Shown here piece after piece: positions 32,218 to 41,064 of a DNA stretch of 47,916 nt. Within the stretch, counting starts at the first letter, position 1; every line of letters begins with the position of its first letter. Below the pieces are notes generated by a model. That model was not told the DNA's origin, did not search any database, and saw nothing but the letters and a program-made list of their open reading frames with translations. Made by a program: the position numbers and the translations under genes. The DNA is from Acidimicrobiaceae bacterium. GTDB lineage: Bacteria > Actinomycetota > Acidimicrobiia > Acidimicrobiales > Ilumatobacteraceae. Location: assembly GCA_024641005.1 (NCBI GenBank), contig JAHEDX010000028.1:1-47916 (forward strand), in the 5' to 3' direction.

Positions 32218-33432
32218 TCAGCGGTTGAGGAGGACCGGGATGTTGCGTGGGCCACGGATCTGGCCGTTCGCCCACGTGGTCTCGCGTGTCGTGTCGAGTT
32301 CGTAGTCGGGAAACGCCCGCAGCCATTCCTGGAGCGCGATCGTGAGTTCGAGCCGCGCCAGGTTCGAACCGATGCAGCGATGGATCCCGAGCCCGAACGC
32401 GACGTGGCGGTTCTTCTCGCGGCCGATCTGGAACTCGTGGGGGTTCTCGAACGCCTCCGGGTCGTGATTGGCAGCAGGAAACGTGAGCAGCATCTGGTCG
32501 CCGGCGTGTACCGGGCAGCCCGCCACCTCGGTGTCGGCGAGGACCTTGCGACCCATGGTGACTGGTGCGTAGTAGCGCAGCACCTCCTCGGTCGCCGTCT
32601 GCCACAACATGTCGTCGTTGCCGACGGCGACCAGGGCGGCCCGATCGTCGGCATGCTGGGCGAAGTGCCAGAGTCCCGAACCGATCGCGCTCCAGGTGGT
32701 GTCGATGCCGGCGAGGATCATCAGCCCGACATAGCCCTTCTTGAGGTCCATGTCGACCGGTTTGCCGTCGATCTCGGCGTGCGCGATTAGCGTGAGCAGA
32801 TCATCCTTCGGTTCGGCCATGCGCCGGTCGAGCATCATCTCGTGATACGCCTCCATCTCCGTTTGAACCTGGAGCTTGACGGCGTTGTCGCGGGGGCCGA
32901 TCTGAAAGTTGCGGAAGATCCAGTCGCGAAACATGTCGGCATCGGACTCGGGCACACCGAGCAGCCGGCAGATGCCGTGCACCGGGATGTGCTGCGAGTA
33001 CTGCTCGGCAGCATCCGCGCTACCGGCATCCTCGAGGTCGTCGATCAGTCCACGACAGAAGTGACGGAGGTCATCCTCCATCGTGGCGATGACCTTGGGG
33101 CTGAACGACGGCAGCAGCAACCGACGATGGGCATGATGATCGGGTGGGTCTGACGTGATCGGTGGGGCCGGCCGGCGCGGGGCGTCGGGCCGGGCCACGC
33201 TGACAAAGATCGACGAGTAGTTCTCGGTGTCGTGGGCGACCTGCGAGACGCCCTCCATGGTGACCGGCATGAACGCCCGGCCGTAGCGCTCGGTGGTGGC
33301 CACCGGACACTGCTGGCGGACGTCGTTCCAGATGTCGATCGCGTTGGGCCCCCACTGGTCGTCGAGCCAGTCCCAATCGTGAACCCAATCGGTCACCGGT
33401 GGCAGCTCGGAAGCGCCAGTTTCGTAGGCCAT
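32218..33432 (-). CDS. cytochrome P450 (second copy)
   Basis: A 404-residue bacterial P450 with I-helix AGIDTTWSAIGS, K-helix EEVLR and heme loop FGLGIHRCIG (Cys353). It shares with the first P450 the stretch WHF after the I-helix, AANHDPEAFENP-type residues and GSNLAR after the heme Cys, indicating a paralogue. The ATG at 33432 follows GAGGGG; the frame is open 85 codons upstream without P450-like sequence. No ferredoxin or reductase lies nearby. The gene follows mtfA by 41 bases and precedes the alcohol dehydrogenase by 30 bases, which suggests hydroxylation followed by alcohol oxidation. Confidence 0.95.
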   Translation of the reverse strand: MAYETGASELPPVTDWVHDWDWLDDQWGPNAIDIWNDVRQQCPVATTERYGRAFMPVTMEGVSQVAHDTENYSSIFVSVARPDAPRRPAPPITSDPPDHHAHRRLLLPSFSPKVIATMEDDLRHFCRGLIDDLEDAGSADAAEQYSQHIPVHGICRLLGVPESDADMFRDWIFRNFQIGPRDNAVKLQVQTEMEAYHEMMLDRRMAEPKDDLLTLIAHAEIDGKPVDMDLKKGYVGLMILAGIDTTWSAIGSGLWHFAQHADDRAALVAVGNDDMLWQTATEEVLRYYAPVTMGRKVLADTEVAGCPVHAGDQMLLTFPAANHDPEAFENPHEFQIGREKNRHVAFGLGIHRCIGSNLARLELTIALQEWLRAFPDYELDTTRETTWANGQIRGPRNIPVLLNR

Positions 33433-33473
33433 GGCTGTTCCCCTCTCAGCGTCGCCACAGTAGACGACCTGGT

Positions 33474-34202
33474 TCAGCGCCGACGTGCCGGATCCTGTCG
33501 GTAGAACTCGGCCAACCGTTCGTAGACACGAGGTAGGCGATCGTGCAGGTCGACCGGCCGGGTGAAGAACAGCTCGCTGGTGACAGCGAAGTACTCGGCC
33601 GGGTTGGTGGCTCCGTATGCGCGGACCAGACCGTCGCTTCCGCGCCGGCGCAACCGGCGGTAGTTGGTGCCCAGCGTCTGGGCCCACGCGTTACGCGCGG
33701 CACGATCGGGTAGTGGTGGCATACCGTCGGCAGCACCGTCGAGTTGATCGAGCTTGTGGGCGACCTCGTGGTACACGACGTTCACCCCCAGATCCGGATC
33801 GGCGACGTTGCGTTGCACGGTCTGCCAGTCGAGCAGCACCGGGCCACGACCGTGGCCCGACTGGCCGGCGAGATATTGGGGGTTCGAGGTGTACACCCCG
33901 CTCGCTGGGCCAGGTCGAACCTCGCGGGTGATGATGGTGCGACCGTGCAGCACGATCGATCTCACGTTGAGGAACGGCTCGGTCTTCTCGTCGAACCCGG
34001 CGGCGAGCAACGCCGCGTGGGCGGCGACGGTGAACACCATCTCGTCGGTGACCTCGACGTCGCGAGCGCCCTCCCAGCGCGCCCGGCGGATGAGGCGTGT
34101 GCCGTGCACCAGGAAACGTTCGCGCTCGGCGTCGGAGAGCCGGTGCAGCTCCGCCGGAGCGGATTCGACGAGACCGCTACGCAGATCGGCATCCACCGGC
34201 AC
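33474..34202 (-). CDS. mtfA: MtfA-type zinc metallopeptidase
   Basis: A 242-residue zinc aminopeptidase-like protein. The HExxH motif is YHEVAHKLD (His145, Glu146, His149), and the third ligand lies in NPAEYFAVTSELFF (Glu203 or Glu210). The order and the conserved LLDWQTVQRN segment match MtfA of E. coli, which binds the glucose regulator Mlc. Mlc/PtsG are not seen here, so the role may differ. The start is GTG at 34202; a second GTG two codons downstream is also possible. Divergent from hrpA over 86 bases. Confidence 0.9.
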   Translation of the reverse strand: MPVDADLRSGLVESAPAELHRLSDAERERFLVHGTRLIRRARWEGARDVEVTDEMVFTVAAHAALLAAGFDEKTEPFLNVRSIVLHGRTIITREVRPGPASGVYTSNPQYLAGQSGHGRGPVLLDWQTVQRNVADPDLGVNVVYHEVAHKLDQLDGAADGMPPLPDRAARNAWAQTLGTNYRRLRRRGSDGLVRAYGATNPAEYFAVTSELFFTRPVDLHDRLPRVYERLAEFYRQDPARRR

Positions 34203-34288
34203 AGTGTGCCCCGGATCCGCAACGCTCGGTCGTCAGATAGAAATCGTTCGAGGTTTCGCGTCCAGTTCGTGCGACCCTTGCTCTCGTC

Positions 34289-37200
34289 ATGGCTCCGTCG
34301 ACACACCGCTCTCGTTCGGGTGAACTCGACGCTCGGCGCGCCCGCGAGCGGATCGCGCGACAGGCGACATTCGATCGACTCGCGGCGGCCGGGCCGATCG
34401 AGTACCCCGAGTCGCTGCCGATCACCGATCGTCGGGCCGAGTTGGTGCAGGCGATTCGCGATCACCAGGTGGTGATCGTGGCCGGCGAGACCGGCTCGGG
34501 CAAGAGCACACAGCTTCCCAAGATGTGCCTCGAAGCCGGCAGGGGCATCGACGGACTGATCGGCCACACACAACCGCGACGGGTCGCAGCTCGAACCGTG
34601 GCCGAGAGGATCGCCGAGGAGATCGGTTCCACGATCGGTGACGCCGTCGGGTACACCGTGCGCTTCAACGATCGGGTCGGTGAGGGCACCTTGTTGAGGG
34701 TGATGACCGACGGCATCCTCCTCAACGAACTGCAGCGCGATCGGATGTTGTCGCGCTACGACACCCTGATCATCGACGAGGCCCACGAACGCAGCCTCAA
34801 CATCGACTTCACGTTGGGCTACCTCAAACAGCTGCTTCCGCGGCGCCCGGACCTGAAGGTCATCGTCACGTCGGCCACGATCGACACCGAACGGTTCGCC
34901 GAGCACTTCACATCGCCCGATGGAGCCAGGGCGCCCGTCTTCCTGGTCGAGGGACGCACGTACCCGGTCGAGTTGCGGTATCGCCCGTACGGCGACGAGA
35001 ACGAGCGTGACCCCAGCGATCGACGCGACCAGGTTCGGGCCGTGATCGATGCGGTCGACGAACTCGCCGAAGTAGGCCCCGGCGACGTGCTGGTCTTCCT
35101 CAGCGGGGAGCGGGAGATTCACGACATCGCAGACGCGCTCAGGCGGGAGGACCGGCGCGATACCGAGATCATGCCGCTGTACGCACGCCTGTCGTCGGCC
35201 GAGCAGCATCGCATCTTCCAGCAACACCGGGGACGCCGAATCGTGCTGTCGACCAATGTCGCCGAGACCTCGATCACCGTGCCCGGTGTGCGCTATGTGA
35301 TCGACGCCGGCACGGCTCGCATCTCACGTTTCAGCCGGCGGCTGAAGGTGCAGCGTCTCCCGATCGAACCCGTCTCGCAGGCGTCCGCGAATCAGCGCGC
35401 CGGCCGCTGTGGCCGTCTCGCTCCGGGCGTCTGCATCCGGCTCTACGCACAGGACGACTACGACAACCGACCAGAGTTCACCGAGCCGGAGATCTTGCGG
35501 ACGAATCTCGCCTCGGTCATCTTGCAGATGACTGCGATCGGCCTGGGGGACGTCGACCGGTTTCCATTCGTCGAACCACCCGACTCCGCCGCGATCCGGG
35601 ACGGCTACCTGCTGCTCGACGAACTGGGCGCGCTCGAGCCCGGCCCGATCGGGGCACCTCGCAAGCTCACCGAGGTCGGACGCCAGCTGGCCCGGCTCCC
35701 GGTCGATCCACGTCTCGCCCGGATGGTGATCGAAGCCGAACGTCAGGGTTGTGTCCGCGAAGTGCTGGTGATCGCGTCGGCGCTGTCGATCCAGGACGTA
35801 CGCGAACGTCCCAAGGAGGCGCCCGAGAAGGCGGCCGAACTGCACCGCCGGTTCGATGTCGAAGGGTCCGATCTGTTGTCGACGGTGGCGCTGTGGGACT
35901 ACCTGCGCGATCGGCAGCGCGAGCTGTCGGGCAACCAGTTCCGACGGATGTGTCGCGACGAGCATCTCCACTACTTGCGGGTGCGGGAGTGGCGTGACCT
36001 CTACAGCCAGTTGCGCCAGGTCGCAGGACAGCTCCAGATCCGGCCCACCGTCGACGAAGGGCATCCCGATCATGTGCATCGAGCGGTGCTGGCCGGGCTG
36101 CTTTCGCACATCGGGGTGCGCGACGGCGACGGTCGCGAGTTCCGAGGGGCGCGCGACGCGCGCTTCGTGATCGCGCGCGGCTCGGTGCTGGCTCGACGCC
36201 CACCCCGGTGGGTGATGGCGGCCGAGCTGGTCGAGACCAATCAGCTCTGGGCTCGCCGGGTGGCGAACATCCGACCGGAGTGGGCCGAACCGCTCGCCGA
36301 GCACCTGGTGAAACGCTCGTACAGCGAGCCGTGGTGGGACGCCCGTTCGGGGAGGGCCGTCATCTCCGAGACCGTCACCTTGTTCGGCTTGCCGATCGTC
36401 AGCGGTCGCACCGTCGGTCTCGACCGCATCGACGCGCGCCTCGCTCGCGAGTTGTTCATCCGCCACGCATTGGTGTTCGGCGAGTGGGAGGCGCGCCACG
36501 ACTGGGCGTCCCGCAACCAGCGGTTCATCGAACGGGTACGCCTGCTCGAGGCGCGGATCCGCCGCGTCGATCTGCTCGACGACGAGGCCGTGTTCGAGTT
36601 CTACGACGAACGTGTCGGCCCCGGCGTCACCTCGACCCGTCATTTCGAGCGATGGTGGCGCGACCTCCGAGGCACCGAGCCCGACCGGCTCGATCTCACG
36701 CCGACCGTGCTGTCGAATCGACGTGGCATCGACCTGGCCGACTATCCCGACGCGTGGGTGCAAGGCGATGCCGACTACCGCATCTCGTATCGTTTCGAAC
36801 CCGACACGGCGCTCGACGGTGCTGCGATCATGGTGCCGCTGACCGCACTGAACCAGCTCGACGATCGAGGCTTCGACTGGCTGATCCCCGGTTACCGACC
36901 CGAGCTGGTCGCACTGCTGGTGCGGACGCTGCCGAAAGACGTCCGTCGCCACCTGATCCCGATGAACGAGACCGCCGAGGCAGCGCTCGAACGGCTTGGT
37001 CCGGCCGAGGGCCGTCTCGTCGATGCCCTTGCGCGAGCCGTCGGCGAGGTCTCCGGCCGGCCGATCGATCCCGATGATTTCGATCTCGGCCGATTGCCGA
37101 GCCACCTTCGCCTCCACATCGTGGTCGTCGACGACTCCGGAAGCGTGGTCGATGCAGGCGACGATCTCGCTGCGATCCGTGGGCGCCAGACGTCCGCCAC

Positions 37201-38101
37201 TCGGGCCGCGTTGGCCGACGTCTCGCCGGTCGCCGAACGTCGCGACATCGTGCGCTGGGACATCGGCCGACTCGATCGGGTGGTCGAGCATCGAGCAGGA
37301 GACGGTCACGTCGTGAGGTCGTACCCGACGCTGCTCGACCGCGGGGACAGCGTGGCGCTACGAGTCGTCGACAACGAGGCGCTCCAGCAGCGGGCGATGC
37401 ACGGGGGTGTGCGCCGGCTGTTGCTGATGGCAGCTGCGCCGACCCCGGCCAAGATCGACCGCACGCTCGACCAGCGGGCCAAGATGGCGATCGTCTCCAG
37501 CCAGATGGAGGTCGGCGCCGTCGTCGCCGACTGCATCGAGGCGGCGGTCGATGCCGTGATGGCCCGCGGTCCGCTGCCGTGGGACGATTCGGCGTTCGGC
37601 AAGCTCGAACGGGCCGTACGTGACGAGTCGCCCGGCATCGCCATCGATGCCCTGGCGACCGCGGCCGACGTCCTCGCTGCGGGTGAACGGGTTCGGAAGC
37701 GGACCCGTTCGTTGACGGCGGATGCATTGCGTCCCACGATCGGGGACGTCGAGGCGCATCTCGGCCGACTGGTGTCGCCCGGATTCGTCCGTCGCAGCGG
37801 CACCGATCGGTTACCGGACGTGCACCGTTATGTGCGCGGTATCGAATACCGACTCGACCATCTGGCAGGCGATGTGGCGCGCGATCAGCGACGGATGGCC
37901 GAGGTCCGCCCGCTCGAACGCGACTATGCGGCGGCGGTCTCCGGTTTGGCGCGCGTCGACGACGAGGCGCGTGCGGTGGCGTGGCTGCTCGAGGAGTACC
38001 GCATCAGCGTGTTCGCCCAGCCGGTCGGCGTGGTCGGCTCGGTCAGTCCGAAGCGAATCCGACGCGAGTTCGAACGTATTACCGGCATCCGCCTGGCGTG
38101 A
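34289..38101 (+). CDS. hrpA: ATP-dependent RNA helicase HrpA (DEAH box)
   Basis: A 1270-residue DEAH-box helicase, close to the ~1300 residues of E. coli HrpA. Motif I GETGSGKST is at 66-74, motif II DEAH at 163-166, motif III SAT at 195-197 and motif VI QRAGRCGR near 370. The helicase-associated HA2 and OB-like regions follow, then the long C-terminal extension (RTLPKDVRRHLIP, EYRISVFAQPVG) that marks bacterial HrpA rather than HrpB. In bacteria HrpA acts on mRNA and rescues stalled, collided ribosomes. The ATG at 34289 has no obvious ribosome site. Confidence 0.96.
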   Translation: MAPSTHRSRSGELDARRARERIARQATFDRLAAAGPIEYPESLPITDRRAELVQAIRDHQVVIVAGETGSGKSTQLPKMCLEAGRGIDGLIGHTQPRRVAARTVAERIAEEIGSTIGDAVGYTVRFNDRVGEGTLLRVMTDGILLNELQRDRMLSRYDTLIIDEAHERSLNIDFTLGYLKQLLPRRPDLKVIVTSATIDTERFAEHFTSPDGARAPVFLVEGRTYPVELRYRPYGDENERDPSDRRDQVRAVIDAVDELAEVGPGDVLVFLSGEREIHDIADALRREDRRDTEIMPLYARLSSAEQHRIFQQHRGRRIVLSTNVAETSITVPGVRYVIDAGTARISRFSRRLKVQRLPIEPVSQASANQRAGRCGRLAPGVCIRLYAQDDYDNRPEFTEPEILRTNLASVILQMTAIGLGDVDRFPFVEPPDSAAIRDGYLLLDELGALEPGPIGAPRKLTEVGRQLARLPVDPRLARMVIEAERQGCVREVLVIASALSIQDVRERPKEAPEKAAELHRRFDVEGSDLLSTVALWDYLRDRQRELSGNQFRRMCRDEHLHYLRVREWRDLYSQLRQVAGQLQIRPTVDEGHPDHVHRAVLAGLLSHIGVRDGDGREFRGARDARFVIARGSVLARRPPRWVMAAELVETNQLWARRVANIRPEWAEPLAEHLVKRSYSEPWWDARSGRAVISETVTLFGLPIVSGRTVGLDRIDARLARELFIRHALVFGEWEARHDWASRNQRFIERVRLLEARIRRVDLLDDEAVFEFYDERVGPGVTSTRHFERWWRDLRGTEPDRLDLTPTVLSNRRGIDLADYPDAWVQGDADYRISYRFEPDTALDGAAIMVPLTALNQLDDRGFDWLIPGYRPELVALLVRTLPKDVRRHLIPMNETAEAALERLGPAEGRLVDALARAVGEVSGRPIDPDDFDLGRLPSHLRLHIVVVDDSGSVVDAGDDLAAIRGRQTSATRAALADVSPVAERRDIVRWDIGRLDRVVEHRAGDGHVVRSYPTLLDRGDSVALRVVDNEALQQRAMHGGVRRLLLMAAAPTPAKIDRTLDQRAKMAIVSSQMEVGAVVADCIEAAVDAVMARGPLPWDDSAFGKLERAVRDESPGIAIDALATAADVLAAGERVRKRTRSLTADALRPTIGDVEAHLGRLVSPGFVRRSGTDRLPDVHRYVRGIEYRLDHLAGDVARDQRRMAEVRPLERDYAAAVSGLARVDDEARAVAWLLEEYRISVFAQPVGVVGSVSPKRIRREFERITGIRLA

Positions 38102-38173
38102 TCTGCCGGCGCGGAACCTTCGTAGGCGCTCGGCGCGAAACCAGCTGATCCGTCGTGGCAGCGAGGATGCACG

Positions 38174-38179
38174 TACTGT
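38174..38179 (+). promoter_or_regulatory. leaderless -10 element of the MFS gene
   Basis: TACTGT, six bases, then the ATG at 38186. A CAGGG run directly before the ATG is too close for a normal ribosome site. Confidence 0.45.
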
Positions 38180-38185
38180 CCAGGG

Positions 38186-39397
38186 ATGCCGCACAGGGCC
38201 CACATCGTCGACTCCGGCCGAGCGTGGCTCACGGTCGTCGCCTCCTTCCTGGCCTCGGCGGTCACGTTGGGTACGGCGTACAGCTTCGGTGCCTTCTTCG
38301 AATCGATGAGCGACGAGTTCGGATCCGCGAGCGGAGAGACCGCCGTGATCTTCGGTATCACGACCTTTTCGTTCTTCTGGCTGAGCCTGGTCACCGGTCG
38401 CATGATGGATCGGTTCGGCCCGCGAGTCGTGCTGTTGGTCGGCGCCATCGCAATGGCCGGCGGTCTCCTGCTGACCAGCCGCGTCGACTCGCTCGCGGTC
38501 GGCTACGTCACTTATGGCGCAGGTGTCGGTATCGCTGCTGCGTGCGGTTACGTGCCGATGGTCGCGATGGTCGGCGGCTGGTTCGTGCACCACCGCGCCG
38601 TCGCAGTCGGCCTCGCTGTCGCCGGCATCGGCGTCGGCACCATGGTGATGTCACCGCTGTCGGCGGCGATGATCGACAGCTACGGCTGGCGGGACACCTA
38701 TGTCGTCTTCGGTCTGGGCGGTGCGGCGGTGCTGCTGGCGTGTATCCCGCTCGCCGCTCGCCCGCCAGGTCAAGGGGCGCGGCAGTCGTCGCGTTTTGGT
38801 GACGCCTGGCGCAGCCCCGTCTTCCGGCGGGTTCATCTCTCGTCGTTCGCGCTGGGTCTGGCCCTGTTCGTGCCCTTCGTCTTCGTCGGTCAATACGCGA
38901 AGGAACGAGGCATCGGCTCGGTGCAGGCAGCGGTGCTGGTCGGTGTGTTGGGCGGGGCGAGCGTGATGTCGCGCGTCGGCTTCGGGTCGCTCGTCCGCGC
39001 ATTCGGGTCGTTTCGTCTGTACCGGGCGTGCTACATCATCCACGCCGCCAGCTTCGTGATCTGGTTCGTCGCAGGATCGTCGTACGCCGCGCTGGTGGCC
39101 TTCGTGTTCGTGCTCGGTGTCGGGTACGGCGGTTTCGTCGCGCTCGGACCGATCGTGATCTCCGACCGGATGGGCGTCGCCGGCCTCGGCTCGATCCTCG
39201 GCATGCTGTACACCGGTCCGGGACTCGGCGGCCTGCTGGGGCCACCCACCGCCGGCTGGCTGATCGATTGGACGGGCGGGTACCGCTGGGCGATCACTGC
39301 TTGTTTCGTCGCTTGTCTCTGCTCGATCGGTCTGCTGTCGGGGTTGCCGACCACTACCGACGGTCGTTTGCAGCGTGCCGACGATGCTCGGGACTGA
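38186..39397 (+). CDS. MFS transporter (oxalate:formate antiporter / monocarboxylate type)
   Basis: A 403-residue polytopic membrane protein with about twelve predicted helices in two halves, separated by a cytoplasmic loop near residues 190-210 (RPPGQGARQSSRFGDAW). The MFS signature GRMMDRFGPR follows the second helix. The N-terminal helix (SFLASAVTLGTAYSFGAFFE) and the Gly-rich fourth helix resemble the MCT/OFA family, which moves small carboxylates with protons or by exchange. It might import a carboxylate for the local CoA pathways (inference). Its stop shares a TGATCA with the converging LOG-like gene. Confidence 0.9.
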   Translation: MPHRAHIVDSGRAWLTVVASFLASAVTLGTAYSFGAFFESMSDEFGSASGETAVIFGITTFSFFWLSLVTGRMMDRFGPRVVLLVGAIAMAGGLLLTSRVDSLAVGYVTYGAGVGIAAACGYVPMVAMVGGWFVHHRAVAVGLAVAGIGVGTMVMSPLSAAMIDSYGWRDTYVVFGLGGAAVLLACIPLAARPPGQGARQSSRFGDAWRSPVFRRVHLSSFALGLALFVPFVFVGQYAKERGIGSVQAAVLVGVLGGASVMSRVGFGSLVRAFGSFRLYRACYIIHAASFVIWFVAGSSYAALVAFVFVLGVGYGGFVALGPIVISDRMGVAGLGSILGMLYTGPGLGGLLGPPTAGWLIDWTGGYRWAITACFVACLCSIGLLSGLPTTTDGRLQRADDARD

Positions 39398-40540
39398 TCA
39401 CGCCTCCGGGTCGTACACGAGGATGCGGTCGACGACTTCGGATTCGTCGTCGGTGAGGCCGATCAGACGGCGATAGTCGCGACCCTCCGCGAGCGACTCG
39501 AGCAACGGCCAGACGGGACGGGTCAGTGTCCAGTGGTCGACGCCGAACAACACCATGGGGGCGGCGGGCCCGAAGCTGGCGTAGTGGTTCTGCGCCGCAT
39601 CCTGGAAGATCTCCTGAATCGTGCCGGCGCTGCCCGGCGTGAACACGACCCCATGGCTCGCCACCGCCAGCAATCCCTCCTCGCGGATGCTGTTGGCGAA
39701 GTACTTGGCGATCTTGGTCGCGAACGCTGCTGGTGGCTCGTGGCCGTACATCCAGGTCGGGATGCCGATCGAGTCGTACCGTGTCCCCGCGGTCCGCTCG
39801 GCGAGCGGCCAGCGCTCGCGCACGGCGAATGCCCGGCGCAACCAGTCGGGGTCCTCGTACTCCCGGCCGGGATGCGCGCCGGGAGGGCGTGGAGCGAGCA
39901 TCGCGATCGCAGCATCGAGGTCATCGTCACCGAAGTTGGCCATCCATGCGCCCAGATGTGTCGCTTCCATCGCTCCCGGCCCGCCGCCGGACAGCATCGT
40001 CATCCCGGCCCGGGTCAAGGTGCGAGAGATCCGTGCGACGGCCGCATAGTGCAGGTCGCCACGTTCGAGCGCGTGGCTGCCCATCACCGCGACCGGCCTG
40101 CGTCCTTCCAGCTCGTCGTACAACGCGTCGGTGATCGAGTGGTCGTGCAACCGACGCGCGAGGCTCTCGTCGATCGACGACGGGAACTGTCGACCCGACT
40201 CGATCCAATGCCGGTAGACGAGGGCGTCGTAGGTGGCGTCGTAGCCCGCCGGGTCGTCGGTGTGGAACCCAGCGTACAGCTCTTCGGGCGTGTACAGATG
40301 TGCTCGGTGGGCGGTGAACGGTCGGCCGAGCTGATCGCGGATGACGGTGGCGCCGACGGTGGTCAGGTACCCCGCCTGGGCGGGTGTCAGCCCGCACGAC
40401 AGGAACAGACAGCCGACGAATACCCCCGACTCGAATCCGGCCTCGTCGCTCAGATCGAGCCCTTGGAACGCTGCGGGAGGTCGGGATGTTCCGAGTGCCA
40501 CCCAGTCGCGACACGCCTGCAGATGGTCGATCTCGATCAC
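39398..40540 (-). CDS. LOG-like Rossmann nucleotide-binding protein with extra domains
   Basis: A 380-residue protein containing a LOG/lysine-decarboxylase-like Rossmann core: PVAVMGSHALERGD (149-162), the nucleotide-binding SGGGPGAMEA (184-193) and TPGSAGTIQEIFQ (301-313), where the family's catalytic PGGxGTxxE reads PGSAGTIQE. An N-terminal ~145-residue extension is not part of the usual fold. LOG enzymes hydrolyse nucleoside 5'-monophosphates to free base and ribose phosphate; the Gly-to-Ser change leaves the glutamate (Glu310). Start is GTG at 40540, seven bases after TAGGTT. The exact function is unclear. Confidence 0.75.
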   Translation of the reverse strand: MIEIDHLQACRDWVALGTSRPPAAFQGLDLSDEAGFESGVFVGCLFLSCGLTPAQAGYLTTVGATVIRDQLGRPFTAHRAHLYTPEELYAGFHTDDPAGYDATYDALVYRHWIESGRQFPSSIDESLARRLHDHSITDALYDELEGRRPVAVMGSHALERGDLHYAAVARISRTLTRAGMTMLSGGGPGAMEATHLGAWMANFGDDDLDAAIAMLAPRPPGAHPGREYEDPDWLRRAFAVRERWPLAERTAGTRYDSIGIPTWMYGHEPPAAFATKIAKYFANSIREEGLLAVASHGVVFTPGSAGTIQEIFQDAAQNHYASFGPAAPMVLFGVDHWTLTRPVWPLLESLAEGRDYRRLIGLTDDESEVVDRILVYDPEA

Positions 40541-40547
40541 GCCGCGA

Positions 40548-40553
40548 AACCTA
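40548..40553 (-). promoter_or_regulatory. leaderless -10 element of the LOG-like gene
   Basis: TAGGTT, seven bases, then the GTG at 40540. It lies just beyond the hairpin that follows the cupin gene. Confidence 0.35.
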
Positions 40554-40558
40554 CCGAT

Positions 40559-40598
40559 TCGGGAGTGTGCCGGGCACGACGGCCGGGCACACTCCCGA
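40559..40598 (-). terminator. terminator-like hairpin after the cupin gene
   Basis: A perfect 13-base-pair stem (40559-40571 with 40586-40598) with a 14-base loop begins five bases after the cupin stop on the minus strand. Only a short GGTTTCG follows, not a full T-run. Its size and position make it the best terminator candidate in the window, insulating the LOG-like gene. Confidence 0.6.
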
Positions 40599-40603
40599 CG
40601 CGG

Positions 40604-40987
40604 TCAGGCGCCGGCCATCTTGGCGAGGATGTGGTCGAGCACCGGAACGTGCTGTGCCTGGGGGCTGAACAGGATCAACTCGGCATCGGTCTCCATGCGG
40701 ACGCTGTGTCCTGGGGGCCAGTAGAACAGGTCGCCGGTGGTGCAGGTGTCGGCAGTGCCGTCGGTGTAGGTGACCTCGACCGTCCCGGAGAGCATGTAGC
40801 CCCAGTGGGCGGAGTCGCAGGCGTCATGCGGGAGCCCTTCGAGCAGTGGGGCGAGGTCGGCGCCGCCTCCCATGACGAAGTACTCGGCGGCCATGGTGCC
40901 CGACGCGTCCCCGAAGTCGGGAAGTTGGCGGGCGAGGGCGCCCGGCGCGTCGATCTTGGTCGGGATGTCGGTCTTGGTGATGCGCAT
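40604..40987 (-). CDS. small cupin-domain protein
   Basis: A 127-residue single cupin. Motif 1 is degenerate (SAHWGYMLSGTVEVTYTDG), and motif 2 is GDLFYWPPGHSVR (84-96). Fewer histidines than usual remain for metal binding, so it may bind a ligand or act as a sensor rather than an oxygenase. An AAAGGA site lies upstream of the ATG. It follows the TIGR03086-like gene by 77 bases of C-rich, G-poor leader sequence on the coding strand, and probably shares its transcript. A strong hairpin ends the unit. Confidence 0.85.
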   Translation of the reverse strand: MRITKTDIPTKIDAPGALARQLPDFGDASGTMAAEYFVMGGGADLAPLLEGLPHDACDSAHWGYMLSGTVEVTYTDGTADTCTTGDLFYWPPGHSVRMETDAELILFSPQAQHVPVLDHILAKMAGA

Positions 40988-41064
40988 GATGGTTGGTCCT
41001 TTGCTGGTGTGTGGGTGTCGGGTGTGTCGGTTGAGTGCGGTTGTCGTGGGAGAGGTCGGTCGGC

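Noticed and set aside
35324-37309. 661-codon frame opposite hrpA
   Set aside because: Shadow of an unmistakable DEAH helicase; no recognisable protein features.
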